64,000 nucleotides of DNA from Anaerostipes amylophilus (GTDB lineage: Bacteria > Bacillota > Clostridia > Lachnospirales > Lachnospiraceae). The notes beneath the pieces are model-generated. The model did not search any database, had not been told where the DNA came from, and was given only the letters and a program-made list of their open reading frames with translations. This document shows, in pieces, positions 35,868-44,909 of this stretch. A program made the position numbers and the translations under genes. The DNA is taken from contig NZ_JAOQJG010000002.1 of the NCBI RefSeq assembly GCF_025567365.1, positions 354,176 through 418,175 of the forward strand, written 5' to 3'. Numbering within the stretch: the stretch's first letter is position 1; every line of letters starts with the position of its first letter.

Positions 35868-37736
35868 TTGAGTAAGATACAAGAAGCGAAGAAACTATTA
35901 AAACAATACTTTGGATATGATGAATTCCGCCAAGGTCAGGAACAATTGATCGAGGCAGCATTAAATGGACAGGATGTCTTAGGGATCATGCCGACAGGAG
36001 CAGGAAAGTCTCTTTGTTTTCAGATTCCAGCATTGATGATGGATGGAATTACACTTGTGATCTCTCCACTGATCTCGCTGATGAAAGATCAGGTTGGGAC
36101 ACTGAATCAAGCCGGAATTCATGCGGCATTTTTAAATAGTTCTCTGACACAGGGACAGTATCATACCGCATTAAAATATGCGATGCAGGGAAGATATAAG
36201 ATCATTTATGTGGCACCAGAACGCTTGGAAACAGAAGGTTTTATCAATTTTGCGCTAAATAGGGGAGTGAAGATATCAATGTTGGCAGTTGATGAGGCAC
36301 ATTGTGTGTCACAGTGGGGGCAGGATTTTCGGCCAAGTTATCTAAAGATTTTGGAATTTTTAAAGAAACTTCCGTATCGGCCTGTACTGACTGCATATAC
36401 AGCAACAGCGACAGCAGAAGTCAGGGATGATATTATGGATATTTTGAACCTGAGAGATCCATTTGTATTAACGACAGGGTTTGATCGGGAGAATCTTTAC
36501 TATGCAGTAAAACGTCCAAGGGATAAGTATAGAGAATTACTAAGTTATTTAAAAGAAAAAGAAGAAAAGATGCCAGGAAGCAGCGGGATCATTTACTGTC
36601 TGTCTAGGAAAAATGTTGAGGAAGTCTGCTATCAGTTAAGAGAAGATGGATTCTCCGTGACAAGATACCATGCAGGATTATCGGATGAAGAACGAAAGGA
36701 AAATCAGGAAGATTTTATCTATGACAGAAAGCAGATCATGGTAGCGACAAATGCCTTTGGAATGGGAATCGACAAGCCGGATGTCCGTTTTGTTGTTCAT
36801 TATAATATGCCGAAGAACATGGAAAGTTATTATCAGGAAGCAGGAAGAGCAGGACGTGATGGAGAACCTGCGGAATGTATCTTATATTATGCGCCGATTG
36901 ATAACCGAACCAATCGTTTTCTGATCGAAAATGGAGAGGAGAATGAGGAATTAGATGCGATCACAAAGCAGATCGTGATGGAAAGAGACTGGGAAAGACT
37001 TCGTCAGATGACATTTTACTGCTATACGAAGGAATGTTTACGTCATTATATTTTAAATTATTTTGGAGAACAGACAAGCGGATACTGTGGAAACTGCTTA
37101 AACTGTCTGACCGAGTTTGAAACGGTTGATGCAACAATGGAAGCGAAAGCTATCATCCAATGTATTAGAGATTGTTATCGAGATTTCGGACTATCCACGA
37201 TCGTTGATATTTTAAAAGGTTCAAAGAGCCAGAAAGTATTAAGCCGTCATTTAGATGAGAATTCACAATATGGAGCATTGGCATCAGAAAGCATTGCAAG
37301 GATACGACAGATCATCAATGAAATGTTAGTCTATGGATATCTGGAAATGACAGCTGATGAATATCCGGTTTTAAGCGTTGCAGATATTACTAAGATTGAT
37401 GATAACTGGAACTTTGAGATCAAGATTCCAAAAGAAGTCGAAAAAGAGAAAGAAGAACGCAAGATTCAGACGAAGAAACGTAAGAAAGCAGGGGCTGTGG
37501 CAGCACTTGCTGAGGAAGATACAGAATTGTTCGAAGCATTACGTGTACTTCGAAGAATGATCGCATCCGAACAGAAAATCCCGCCATATATGGTATTTTC
37601 CGATAAGACACTGGTACATATGAGTACGATGAAACCTTCTAATGATGAGGAAATGTTAGAAGTCAATGGAGTCGGAGAACATAAGCTTCAGAAATATGGC
37701 GAACGTTTTTTAAATGAAATTCAGAAATATAAATAA
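35868..37736 (+). CDS. recQ: ATP-dependent DNA helicase RecQ
   Basis: The protein of about 622 residues unwinds DNA 3'-5' in recombination and repair. Helicase motifs are visible: motif 0 FRQGQEQLIEA, Walker A MPTGAGKSLCFQ, motif II VDEAHCVSQWGQDFRP, motif VI YYQEAGRAGRDGEP. The RQC zinc-binding cysteines lie in CLRHYILNYFG and YCGNCLNC, and an HRDC-like domain fills the C-terminus. I propose the TTG at 35868 as start, with AGGAAG eight bases upstream; the in-frame GTG at 35859 overlaps that site. This start is not certain. Confidence 0.95.
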   Translation: MSKIQEAKKLLKQYFGYDEFRQGQEQLIEAALNGQDVLGIMPTGAGKSLCFQIPALMMDGITLVISPLISLMKDQVGTLNQAGIHAAFLNSSLTQGQYHTALKYAMQGRYKIIYVAPERLETEGFINFALNRGVKISMLAVDEAHCVSQWGQDFRPSYLKILEFLKKLPYRPVLTAYTATATAEVRDDIMDILNLRDPFVLTTGFDRENLYYAVKRPRDKYRELLSYLKEKEEKMPGSSGIIYCLSRKNVEEVCYQLREDGFSVTRYHAGLSDEERKENQEDFIYDRKQIMVATNAFGMGIDKPDVRFVVHYNMPKNMESYYQEAGRAGRDGEPAECILYYAPIDNRTNRFLIENGEENEELDAITKQIVMERDWERLRQMTFYCYTKECLRHYILNYFGEQTSGYCGNCLNCLTEFETVDATMEAKAIIQCIRDCYRDFGLSTIVDILKGSKSQKVLSRHLDENSQYGALASESIARIRQIINEMLVYGYLEMTADEYPVLSVADITKIDDNWNFEIKIPKEVEKEKEERKIQTKKRKKAGAVAALAEEDTELFEALRVLRRMIASEQKIPPYMVFSDKTLVHMSTMKPSNDEEMLEVNGVGEHKLQKYGERFLNEIQKYK

Positions 37737-37767
37737 AATACATAGATAATAGGAAAAGGAAATCCGT

Positions 37768-38796
37768 ATGAACTATTTTGAAACAAATTTAGAAGAAATA
37801 TCAAGATCCATACAGTTGCTTGTGCAGATATTTGAATATCAAGTGTTTGAACTTCAAGTCGAAGAAAAAGATGGAAATCAAACAGGATATGTTCCATATA
37901 TGATGAACGATGCAATTGAGTGTTATCTAAGTTTTCATGGACTTCGTATCTCTGGAAAATATGACAAAGACTATGAAGGAGAGATGTGGGCACAACTGGA
38001 AGAACGAGAAGGTCGTTATGGGTTGATTGTTCATCAGGGAGAAGAAAGTGTTTTTACAATGTGGTTTGATGAGATCATGGAACATACGAACTGTTACCGG
38101 TATCATGAGATCGGACATTTCTGGAGAGATGGAGCTGAGCAGTGGCGCCAGCTAGTCTATATGATTGGAACGATCCGTGAGAAATATTGCTTTTTAGGGG
38201 AAGAAGTGTGTAATGATCAAGAGATGGAGATCATGTCATTGATCGAATTTGCACCATTTTATTACTATTTTCCGATCAATGAAGATCCAGAAGAATGGTA
38301 TGACAAAACCGAAGAAGGATTAGAATGTATGAGAAATCTTGCTATGCAGGCAGGTGATAAAGATTATTTAAAATGGATCGATAAATATGAGAAGCACCCA
38401 ACCAAACGAATGGAGATGACGCTTGCAAAGAAACTGCAAGATCCAAAGAGACAAGATTTATATGAATTGATCTGCGAGAAAGTCTGCAATGCTTCTGATC
38501 CATATCCAGCAAGGAACTATGGAGAAAGAATCGATCAGAAGATTCAACGATACAGAGAACAGGTTGATAAAAAACTGAAAGAACAAGGATTTACAGGAAC
38601 GTATCCACAATATGAGAGCGAACATTTATCGGTTTGTGTAACAGAAGAACATCCATTTACGATCTTGGAATCTGAAGATTTTAAATTTAAGATTCAGTTG
38701 ATGATCTCAGAATGCAGAGAAAAACATCCGAGAAAAAATGCTGGATTTTTTAAAGGATATCAAAGAAAAGGCAAAATAAAAAGACTCGATTTTTAA
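37768..38796 (+). CDS. Uncharacterised protein (possibly DUF3878)
   Basis: The 342-residue protein has no signal peptide, membrane segment or recognisable catalytic motif. It is acidic and rich in aromatic residues (FAPFYYYFPINEDPEEWYD near residue 165). From memory it resembles DUF3878, a family of unknown function from clostridia, but I hold this lightly. It begins 31 bases after recQ, so it may be in the same transcript, and it ends in a bidirectional terminator. No function is proposed. Confidence 0.6.
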   Translation: MNYFETNLEEISRSIQLLVQIFEYQVFELQVEEKDGNQTGYVPYMMNDAIECYLSFHGLRISGKYDKDYEGEMWAQLEEREGRYGLIVHQGEESVFTMWFDEIMEHTNCYRYHEIGHFWRDGAEQWRQLVYMIGTIREKYCFLGEEVCNDQEMEIMSLIEFAPFYYYFPINEDPEEWYDKTEEGLECMRNLAMQAGDKDYLKWIDKYEKHPTKRMEMTLAKKLQDPKRQDLYELICEKVCNASDPYPARNYGERIDQKIQRYREQVDKKLKEQGFTGTYPQYESEHLSVCVTEEHPFTILESEDFKFKIQLMISECREKHPRKNAGFFKGYQRKGKIKRLDF

Positions 38797-38817
38797 TTAT
38801 GAAAATCGAGTCTTTTC
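38779..38817. terminator. Bidirectional intrinsic terminator
   Basis: AAAAGACTCGATTTT and AAAATCGAGTCTTTT pair perfectly around a short loop, with T-runs in both directions. It overlaps the end of the plus-strand gene and serves the convergent L25 gene as well. Confidence 0.85.
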
Positions 38818-38831
38818 TTTCACTGATTTAT

Positions 38832-39413
38832 TTATTCTTCAGCCGCTTCTTCGTCTTCATCCTCAGGTGCAGCTTCTGGTTCTGCGATGTTAACAACCAA
38901 AGTATCTTCTGGTGTAACAAGAGAGATCTTGCTGTTAGCAGCTAATGGCAAGTCTTTGACATGGATCATATCACCAACATTGTACTGTGTTAAATCAATC
39001 TCAACCTTTTCAACGATATCAGTTGGGAATGCTTTGTATTCGATTTCAGATAAGGACTGTTCAACGATACCATTCTGTACAGCATCTTCGTTTAATAATT
39101 CGATCGCAGCAGTTGTGTGGATCTTTTCGTCAGCAACTAATGCCTGGAAGTTAATAAACATTGTTTCGTTTTTCATGGCATTGTAGTCGATTTCTTTTAC
39201 GATGGCGTCTACATTTTCTCCGTCAACAAGTAAAGTAATATGAGCTCCTTTTTTGTTATCCTTTAAGAATTTAGCGGCTTCACGGGAATCAACTTTCAAT
39301 GGAATGGAATTTTCGATATCTCTGCCAAACAGATTTCCGATAACATAACCTTCTTTTCTTAATTTTTTAGCCTTTGTTTTCAAATCTCTTTTTTCTGCAG
39401 TTAATGTGTTCAT
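38832..39413 (-). CDS. rplY: 50S ribosomal protein L25 / general stress protein Ctc
   Basis: The 193-residue protein binds 5S rRNA in the large ribosomal subunit. The N-terminal L25 domain (AEKRDLKTKAKKLRKEGYVI; KEIDYNAMKNETMFINF) is followed by the beta-rich TL5/CTC C-terminal domain (PTDIVEKVEIDLTQYNVGDM; HVKDLPL) and an acidic tail. The two-domain form is the CTC version, linked to stress in Bacillus. AAGGAGG precedes the ATG. Upstream lie a palindrome and a short promoter-terminator unit on the same strand. Confidence 0.93.
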   Translation of the reverse strand: MNTLTAEKRDLKTKAKKLRKEGYVIGNLFGRDIENSIPLKVDSREAAKFLKDNKKGAHITLLVDGENVDAIVKEIDYNAMKNETMFINFQALVADEKIHTTAAIELLNEDAVQNGIVEQSLSEIEYKAFPTDIVEKVEIDLTQYNVGDMIHVKDLPLAANSKISLVTPEDTLVVNIAEPEAAPEDEDEEAAEE

Positions 39414-39503
39414 AAAAAGTTCCTCCTTGAAAAAACATTAAGATATTATGCATGTTATGGTATAACACCGAAAGTACTTTGTGTATAAAATATATAAATA
39501 CAC

Positions 39504-39574
39504 AAAAAGAGCTCCCAGTGTAGTGGAAGCTCTTGCTGTATTGTAGGTGTTTCTATGCACTTGAGTTTATTATA
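39504..39574 (-). ncRNA. Putative short leader transcript or small RNA upstream of the L25 gene
   Basis: On the minus strand an extended -10 (TGATATAAT; TATAAT at 39569-39574) is followed about 30 bases later by a strong intrinsic terminator: AAGAGCTTCC and GGGAGCTCTT (39525-39534 and 39507-39516) pair fully, counting one G-U, with an eight-base loop and five Us. The predicted product is about 60 nt. It could be an attenuated leader of the L25 gene 90 bases farther on, or an independent small RNA. The -35 region is weak (TTTAAA). A palindrome TTGTGTAT...ATACACAA follows at 39479-39505. Confidence 0.4.
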
Positions 39575-39624
39575 TCACTACTTTTTAATTTTTAAAGGGG
39601 TAAAATTGATGTATTTTTAAAAGA

Positions 39625-39652
39625 ACAAAATGAATAAAAATCACATATATTA
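39625..39652 (+). promoter_or_regulatory. Sigma-K-like promoter of dpaA
   Basis: AC at 39625-39626 and CATATATTA at 39644-39652, separated by 17 bases, match the sigma-K consensus (AC, then CATAnnnTA). Dipicolinate synthase is a mother-cell sigma-K gene in Bacillus, so position and function agree. The match is short and by eye only. Confidence 0.45.
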
Positions 39653-39682
39653 AATAGAAGAAAAAAGAAAGGAAAAAAGACT

Positions 39683-40555
39683 GTGATTTATGATTTTGCC
39701 GTTATCGGCGGTGATATGAGACAGGTATATTTAGCCAACTATCTAAAAAATCAAAGATATCAGGTTATCACATATGCAACCAAAAAAGAAGGCTCAGAAT
39801 GCAAGGAAGGTAAATCTTTTGAAAATGTCATAAGAGAAGCGAAGTGCATGATTGGACCCGTCGTTTTTTCAAAAAACGGGGAAATCACAGGAAGTTCTAG
39901 CAACAAAAAAATGTCAGTAGAAACACTGCTTCAAGAAATGACGAAAGAACAGATTTTATTTGGGGGATGTATCAATGAAGAAATTCGACATGAATGTGAA
40001 CAAAAAGGAATCAAAGCATTTGACTTCATGAAAATGGATGATGTCGCTATCTACAATGCGATCGCAACTGCAGAAGGTGCGATCATGGAAGCGATCAAGA
40101 TGCAGCCGATCAATCTTCACAAAAGTCGTTGTCTGGTCCTTGGCTATGGAAGATGTGCAAAAGTTCTTGCAGCGAAACTAAAAGGAATGGATGCTCAGGT
40201 AACAGTCTGTGCCAGAAATAAAACAGCAAGAAGTCTTGCAAAATCTTTTGGACTTGAGGTTATGGATTTTACGGAACTAAAACGGCGGATCTGTCAGTAT
40301 GATCATATTTTTAATACCGTTCCAAAACAGATCCTAAAAGAAGATATCCTCAGGAAGATCTCCAAAGAATCCTGCATCATAGATATTGCTTCCTATCCTG
40401 GTGGAACAAACCATCAAATGGCGGAAAAACTAGGAATCTGTGCAAAACTATGCCCAAGTCTTCCAGGCATTTATTCCCCGAAATCTTCTGGGATCATGCT
40501 TGCAAAAAAAGTTTTAGAAATCAGTGGAGAGATCAAACATGGTATTGAAAAATAA
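39683..40555 (+). CDS. dpaA: Dipicolinate synthase subunit A
   Basis: The 290-residue protein, with DpaB, makes dipicolinic acid for the spore core from a lysine-pathway intermediate. The N-terminal segment FAVIGGDMRQVYLANYLKNQ is typical of DpaA, and a Rossmann dinucleotide-binding motif occurs at SRCLVLGYGRCAKVLAAKLK. LCPSLPGIYSPKSSGIMLAK is the conserved C-terminal region. The start is a GTG at 39683 with AAAGG upstream. dpaB overlaps its end by 17 bases. Its presence indicates an endospore former. Confidence 0.92.
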   Translation: MIYDFAVIGGDMRQVYLANYLKNQRYQVITYATKKEGSECKEGKSFENVIREAKCMIGPVVFSKNGEITGSSSNKKMSVETLLQEMTKEQILFGGCINEEIRHECEQKGIKAFDFMKMDDVAIYNAIATAEGAIMEAIKMQPINLHKSRCLVLGYGRCAKVLAAKLKGMDAQVTVCARNKTARSLAKSFGLEVMDFTELKRRICQYDHIFNTVPKQILKEDILRKISKESCIIDIASYPGGTNHQMAEKLGICAKLCPSLPGIYSPKSSGIMLAKKVLEISGEIKHGIEK

Positions 40556-41129
40556 AAGAATCGGAGTAGCAATGACAGGTTCCTTTTGCACTTATACAAA
40601 AGCCTTTGAACAGATCGATCGCTTACTAGAAGAAGGTGCGATCCTGCAGACGATCTTTTCTGACATATCCCAGCATATCAAATGCAGGTTTGGAAAAGGT
40701 GAGGAATTTGTAAAAAGAGCACACAATATGACAGGAAATGAACCGATGAAAACGATTGAAGAAGCAGAAATCATCGGTCCGACAGGGTGTCTGGATATCC
40801 TGATTCTAATGCCATGTACAGGAAATACCATGGCGAAACTTGCCAATGGAATTACAGATACCCCGGTTTTAATGGCAGCTAAAGCGCAGCTGCGGAATGA
40901 AAAACCAGTCGTTATCTCTATGGCGAGCAATGATGCCTTAGGTATGAATCTTAAGAATATCGGGAATCTTTTAAATCATAAGCATATTTATTTTGTACCA
41001 TTCGGACAGGATGATCCGGTAAAGAAGCCAAACTCCATGATCGCGGATACAAGACTGCTCATTCCGACAATTTTGCAGGCATTAAAAGGCAGACAATACC
41101 AGCCGGTTCTCATTGATCATAAAAAATAA
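40539..41129 (+). CDS. dpaB: Dipicolinate synthase subunit B
   Basis: The 196-residue flavoprotein-like subunit (flavoprotein/phosphopantothenoylcysteine decarboxylase fold) completes dipicolinate synthase. RIGVAMTGSFCTYTKAF at the N-terminus and LMPCTGNTMAKLANGITDTP, then NDALGMNLKNIG, are typical. The ATG at 40539 has GGAG ten bases upstream; a GTG at 40524 within that region is less likely. It overlaps dpaA, and asnB follows 15 bases later. Confidence 0.93.
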   Translation: MVLKNKRIGVAMTGSFCTYTKAFEQIDRLLEEGAILQTIFSDISQHIKCRFGKGEEFVKRAHNMTGNEPMKTIEEAEIIGPTGCLDILILMPCTGNTMAKLANGITDTPVLMAAKAQLRNEKPVVISMASNDALGMNLKNIGNLLNHKHIYFVPFGQDDPVKKPNSMIADTRLLIPTILQALKGRQYQPVLIDHKK

Positions 41130-41144
41130 AAAGAGGTAGCGTGT

Positions 41145-43001
41145 ATGTGTGGAATTGCAGGATTTCTAAATCCTAGAAACAATGATAAAAAAACAGAGAA
41201 AGAAATATATCAGATCTTAAGGAAAATGAATGAAGTTCAAAGACATCGAGGTCCAGATGATGAAGGGATATTTTTGGAAAATGGCTGTGCATTAGGGCAT
41301 GTACGATTGTCAATCCTTGACCTTTACAGGGGACATCAGCCAATGTGTAAAAAGAAAGAAGGAAATACCTACGCAATCATCTTAAATGGCGAGATTTATA
41401 ACATGAAAACGTTAAAAGAACAACTGATCAAAGAAGGAGAAATGTTTTCGACAACGAGTGACACGGAAGTTGTATTAACCGGGTATATCAGGTATGGAAT
41501 TTCTTATATTGAAGAGTTGAATGGAATTTTTTCTATTGCTCTGTGGGATGGGAAACGGAAGAAATTATATTTGATCAGAGATCGTGTTGGTGTGAAGCCG
41601 TTATTTTATACAAAACGAGGAGATACATTAATCTTTGCATCTGAGATCAAAGGCTTGTTTGCCTATCCAGGAGTCAAACCAGTGATCAACAGAGAAGGAC
41701 TTTGTGAAATCTTTGGGTTAGGACCTGCAAAGTCATATGGAAAAGGAGTGTTCAAAGATATTTATGAAGTTCTTCCAGGGCATTTCCTGGAATACGATCG
41801 TGAAGGGCTGAAAGATCGTGCATATTGGGAATTGAAAGCGAAAGAACACACAGACAGCGAAAAAGATACGATCGAGCATACAAGGTGGCTAGTAAAAGAT
41901 GCCGTGGAAATGCAGATGTTATCCGATATTCCAATCAGTACATTTTTATCCGGTGGAGTTGACAGTAGTCTTGTCACAGCAATCTGTGCGAAAAAGCTTC
42001 AAAAAGAAGGAAAAAATTTAAACACATTTTCCTTTGATTTTGTAAATAATCATAAATATTTTAAATCAAACGCCTTCCAGCCAAGCGAAGACCGTCCATG
42101 GGTTGATAAGATGGTTGATCATGCAAAGACAGATCACAGATATTTGGAATGCGACAATGAAAATATGATCGAAAATTTATACAAAGCAGTTGATGCCAGA
42201 GATCTTCCATGTATGGCAGATGTGGAGTCTTCGATGCTATATTTTTGTTCGAAAGTTGTAAAATATAACAAAGTAACATTAACAGGGGAGTGTGCAGATG
42301 AAATTTTTGGTGGTTATCCATGGTTTCATAAAGAGGAATGCTTCAAGGCAGAGATCTTCCCATGGTCTATGGATATGCAACCAAGAAAAATGCTGTTAAA
42401 TGATGATATCATACAGAAAGTGGATTTAGAATCTTATGCAAGAACAGCTTATCAAAAGACGATCAATGAGACGCCAAAACTTTATGGAGAAGATCGGATA
42501 GAAGCTAGAAGAAGGCAGATTTCTTATCTGAATCTAAGATGGTTTATGGTAACCTTAATGGATCGCATGGATCGCACGAGCATGCATTGTGGGTTAGAAG
42601 CACGAGTGCCGTTTGCTGATCACAGGATCGTGGAATATCTTTATAATGTTCCGTGGGAGTTAAAATGTTTAAATGGTGTGGTAAAAGGATTGCTAAGAGC
42701 AGCAGGGAAAGGAATCCTGCCAGATGAGGTATTGTATCGAAGAAAAAGTCCATATCCAAAGACTTATGATCCAAACTATGAAAAAATCTTATCCAAAGAA
42801 CTTCTGAAAGTTATGGCAAAAAAAGGAGCACCGATCAAAGAACTGATCGATGCATATAAACTAAGCAGATTCTTAGACAGTCCGAAAGACTATGGTAAAC
42901 CATGGTATGGACAGCTGATGGCAGGTCCTCAGATGATCGCTTACCTTCTGCAAGTCAATTACTGGCTGGAAAAATACCAGATCACATTGGATCTGAGTTA
43001 G
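41145..43001 (+). CDS. asnB: Asparagine synthetase (glutamine-hydrolysing)
   Basis: The 618-residue enzyme makes asparagine from aspartate, glutamine and ATP. Cys2 of the class II glutamine amidotransferase domain is present (MCGIAGFLN), with RHRGPDDEG and LNGEIYN; the synthetase domain has the ATP-pyrophosphatase loop FLSGGVDSSLV and GLEARVPFADHRIVEYLYNV. It starts 15 bases after dpaB, so it likely shares the sporulation transcript; in Bacillus subtilis one of three asparagine synthetases (AsnO) is sporulation-linked, which makes this context plausible. Its stop abuts the stop of the convergent permease gene with no space for a terminator. Confidence 0.95.
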   Translation: MCGIAGFLNPRNNDKKTEKEIYQILRKMNEVQRHRGPDDEGIFLENGCALGHVRLSILDLYRGHQPMCKKKEGNTYAIILNGEIYNMKTLKEQLIKEGEMFSTTSDTEVVLTGYIRYGISYIEELNGIFSIALWDGKRKKLYLIRDRVGVKPLFYTKRGDTLIFASEIKGLFAYPGVKPVINREGLCEIFGLGPAKSYGKGVFKDIYEVLPGHFLEYDREGLKDRAYWELKAKEHTDSEKDTIEHTRWLVKDAVEMQMLSDIPISTFLSGGVDSSLVTAICAKKLQKEGKNLNTFSFDFVNNHKYFKSNAFQPSEDRPWVDKMVDHAKTDHRYLECDNENMIENLYKAVDARDLPCMADVESSMLYFCSKVVKYNKVTLTGECADEIFGGYPWFHKEECFKAEIFPWSMDMQPRKMLLNDDIIQKVDLESYARTAYQKTINETPKLYGEDRIEARRRQISYLNLRWFMVTLMDRMDRTSMHCGLEARVPFADHRIVEYLYNVPWELKCLNGVVKGLLRAAGKGILPDEVLYRRKSPYPKTYDPNYEKILSKELLKVMAKKGAPIKELIDAYKLSRFLDSPKDYGKPWYGQLMAGPQMIAYLLQVNYWLEKYQITLDLS

Positions 43002-43946
43002 CTAGATTAACATAAAATGTCTTAAAATATATAGCCATCCTGTAACTGTAAATGCACTAAACATCGTTGTTAACATGACAACACTGGAAGAAAGAGTTCC
43101 CTCATGTCCCATATTCTTCGCCATAACAAAACTACTTACTGTTGTTGCGGAACCAAGCATGATAAGGATGGCAACCAACTTATCGGTACGGAATCCAAGT
43201 TTCACTGCAATTGGCAGGAAAATGGCACAAAGACCAATAAGTTTCATAAAAGCAGCAATGGCAGATGGTTTGATCTTTCCAAAAGCTTTTTTGATATCGA
43301 AGGTAGCGCCCATCGCCATGAGTCCCATTGGAGTGGCGACATTTCCAATGCTTGAAATAACCTTTTTAGGGATTGCAGGCATTGGAATTTTTAATGCAGA
43401 CCAGACAAGTCCAGCAACAATTCCGATAAGGATTGGGTTTGTCACGATTCCTTTGACTGTTTTTTTCACAACAGTATGGTCAAGCCCACTCTGTCCAGGT
43501 TTAAATACAGATAAGACAACAACAGCCATCATATTATATAATGGTACACTTCCAATGATCATCAAAGGAGCCATTCCGGCATTTCCATAAATGTTTTGGA
43601 TAAATGCGATTCCAAGGAGAGCAGCACTGCTTCGGTAAGCCGCCTGAATAAATTCACCACGGATCGTTTTATCATTGAGCAGACAAGAAATCAGAAAAGA
43701 AATCGTAATACTGATCATGGTAACGATAAAACAAAACAGGACAAACTTAACATCCCAGACTTTTGAAAAATCAACCGTTGCAAGATCCTCAAATACCAAG
43801 ACAGGCAAAGGAACCATAAAAACAAACTTATTCATTTTCGAAGCAAAAATATCATCAATCCATCCAATCTTTTTAAAGACAAGTCCTAAGATCATCATCA
43901 AAAAGACGGGAACTGTAGCGTTTAAGCTAAAGATTAAATTTTCCAT
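43002..43946 (-). CDS. AEC family transporter (auxin efflux carrier / malate permease type)
   Basis: The 314-residue protein has about ten transmembrane segments arranged as two repeats, as in the AEC family that moves organic acids such as malate. FMMILGLVFKKIGWIDDIFA starts the protein, and TNPILIGIVAGLVWSALKIP and SIGNVATPMGLMAMGATFDI are the typical central motifs. The substrate cannot be told. It lies two bases after the DUF1275 gene, so the two are co-expressed. Confidence 0.9.
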   Translation of the reverse strand: MENLIFSLNATVPVFLMMILGLVFKKIGWIDDIFASKMNKFVFMVPLPVLVFEDLATVDFSKVWDVKFVLFCFIVTMISITISFLISCLLNDKTIRGEFIQAAYRSSAALLGIAFIQNIYGNAGMAPLMIIGSVPLYNMMAVVVLSVFKPGQSGLDHTVVKKTVKGIVTNPILIGIVAGLVWSALKIPMPAIPKKVISSIGNVATPMGLMAMGATFDIKKAFGKIKPSAIAAFMKLIGLCAIFLPIAVKLGFRTDKLVAILIMLGSATTVSSFVMAKNMGHEGTLSSSVVMLTTMFSAFTVTGWLYILRHFMLI

Positions 43947-43948
43947 AA

Positions 43949-44668
43949 TTACTCACTTTCTGTAGTATAAGCTGAACTTTTCTTTGGTGTGATCAGGTAG
44001 TGGTAGATAAAATGTTTCACTGCAACAAAATGTTTTCTCGTCCACACAAGACAAAAACCACTGAAAACAGGCAGAAAACATACGAGAGAACCAGTATGTC
44101 CAAAGTTTTTGCAAGATAGATAAGAAACGATAACACCAAAATGGAAACAAAGCAAAACAGAAGCGAAAAATTTCCATTTTCTTAAGGCGTCGGGATCTTT
44201 ACTGCAAAGATATTCTGTCATAGATGTCGTAAACTGACGCAGGTTATTCGTAGAAAAAATTGTAGAGCAGGTAAATCCATCCCCACCCTTAAAGGAACAC
44301 CACTGAATTGCCATTGCAAAATACAACGGATAGAGGGCAATGAAATCATTCAGATCCGATGGAAGAAAAGCAACGATCAAGGCTGCCATTGCATCTATAA
44401 AAAGACTGACATAAGGAAGATGCAGCCTTGTAAACTTCGGTAAGATCACCGTCAGTGATAATGCAAACATATAAATAAAAACACCAAGAAGTCGCACAAA
44501 GAAATTCGCATCTGGGTGTCCAGCAAGATCTGCAAATACAGAGATCAGATTCGAAGTCTGCGCAGAACCAAAGAGTTCATGATGATTAAGAATCGAAAAA
44601 CCACCAAGAAATCCCCCAACGATTGCCATATTAAAATGGATCCAACGATCCATATCCCTACTACACAT
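43949..44668 (-). CDS. DUF1275 (YoaK-like) membrane protein
   Basis: The 239-residue protein has about six hydrophobic segments. GGFLGGFSILNHHELFGSAQ followed by TSNLI, and later FTTSMTEYLCSKDP, fit the DUF1275 family of putative small-molecule transporters. The start is uncertain: the ATG at 44668 has only a weak purine stretch upstream, and an ATG at 44653 is no better. It forms a two-gene unit with the AEC permease. Confidence 0.8.
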   Translation of the reverse strand: MCSRDMDRWIHFNMAIVGGFLGGFSILNHHELFGSAQTSNLISVFADLAGHPDANFFVRLLGVFIYMFALSLTVILPKFTRLHLPYVSLFIDAMAALIVAFLPSDLNDFIALYPLYFAMAIQWCSFKGGDGFTCSTIFSTNNLRQFTTSMTEYLCSKDPDALRKWKFFASVLLCFHFGVIVSYLSCKNFGHTGSLVCFLPVFSGFCLVWTRKHFVAVKHFIYHYLITPKKSSAYTTESE

Positions 44669-44807
44669 GAAAAAACCAGCTTTCTTAAAAATATTTCCAA
44701 AATATTATATAACCATCCAGAAGAATTGTAAAGTTATGATTTGTACGTAAGTTTGTATTCACTAACTGAAGGCGGTAGTGGTTTCGATTACGTAAATTAT
44801 TTGAATA

Positions 44808-44873
44808 TTATAAAAAGGGTTATCTGTCTGAGTCGAGCGAGAGCGCGTCGCAGACAGATAACCCTTTTTATAA
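44808..44873. terminator. Long perfect terminator stem downstream of htpG
   Basis: TTATAAAAAGGGTTATCTGT (44808 onward, 23 bases in all) pairs perfectly with 44851-44873. The 20-base loop is GC-rich and contains a further small palindrome (CGAGCG/CGCGTCG region). A/T runs flank both sides. It ends the htpG transcript. The remainder of 44669-44907 is AT-rich and without other recognisable features. Confidence 0.85.
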
Positions 44874-44909
44874 CATTCCACCAATAATTTTCGTCATCAA
44901 ACTAGCAAA

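Noticed and set aside
43075..43590. Plus-strand frame of 171 codons near the AEC gene
   Set aside because: Antisense shadow of the permease; no start signal and no recognisable motif.
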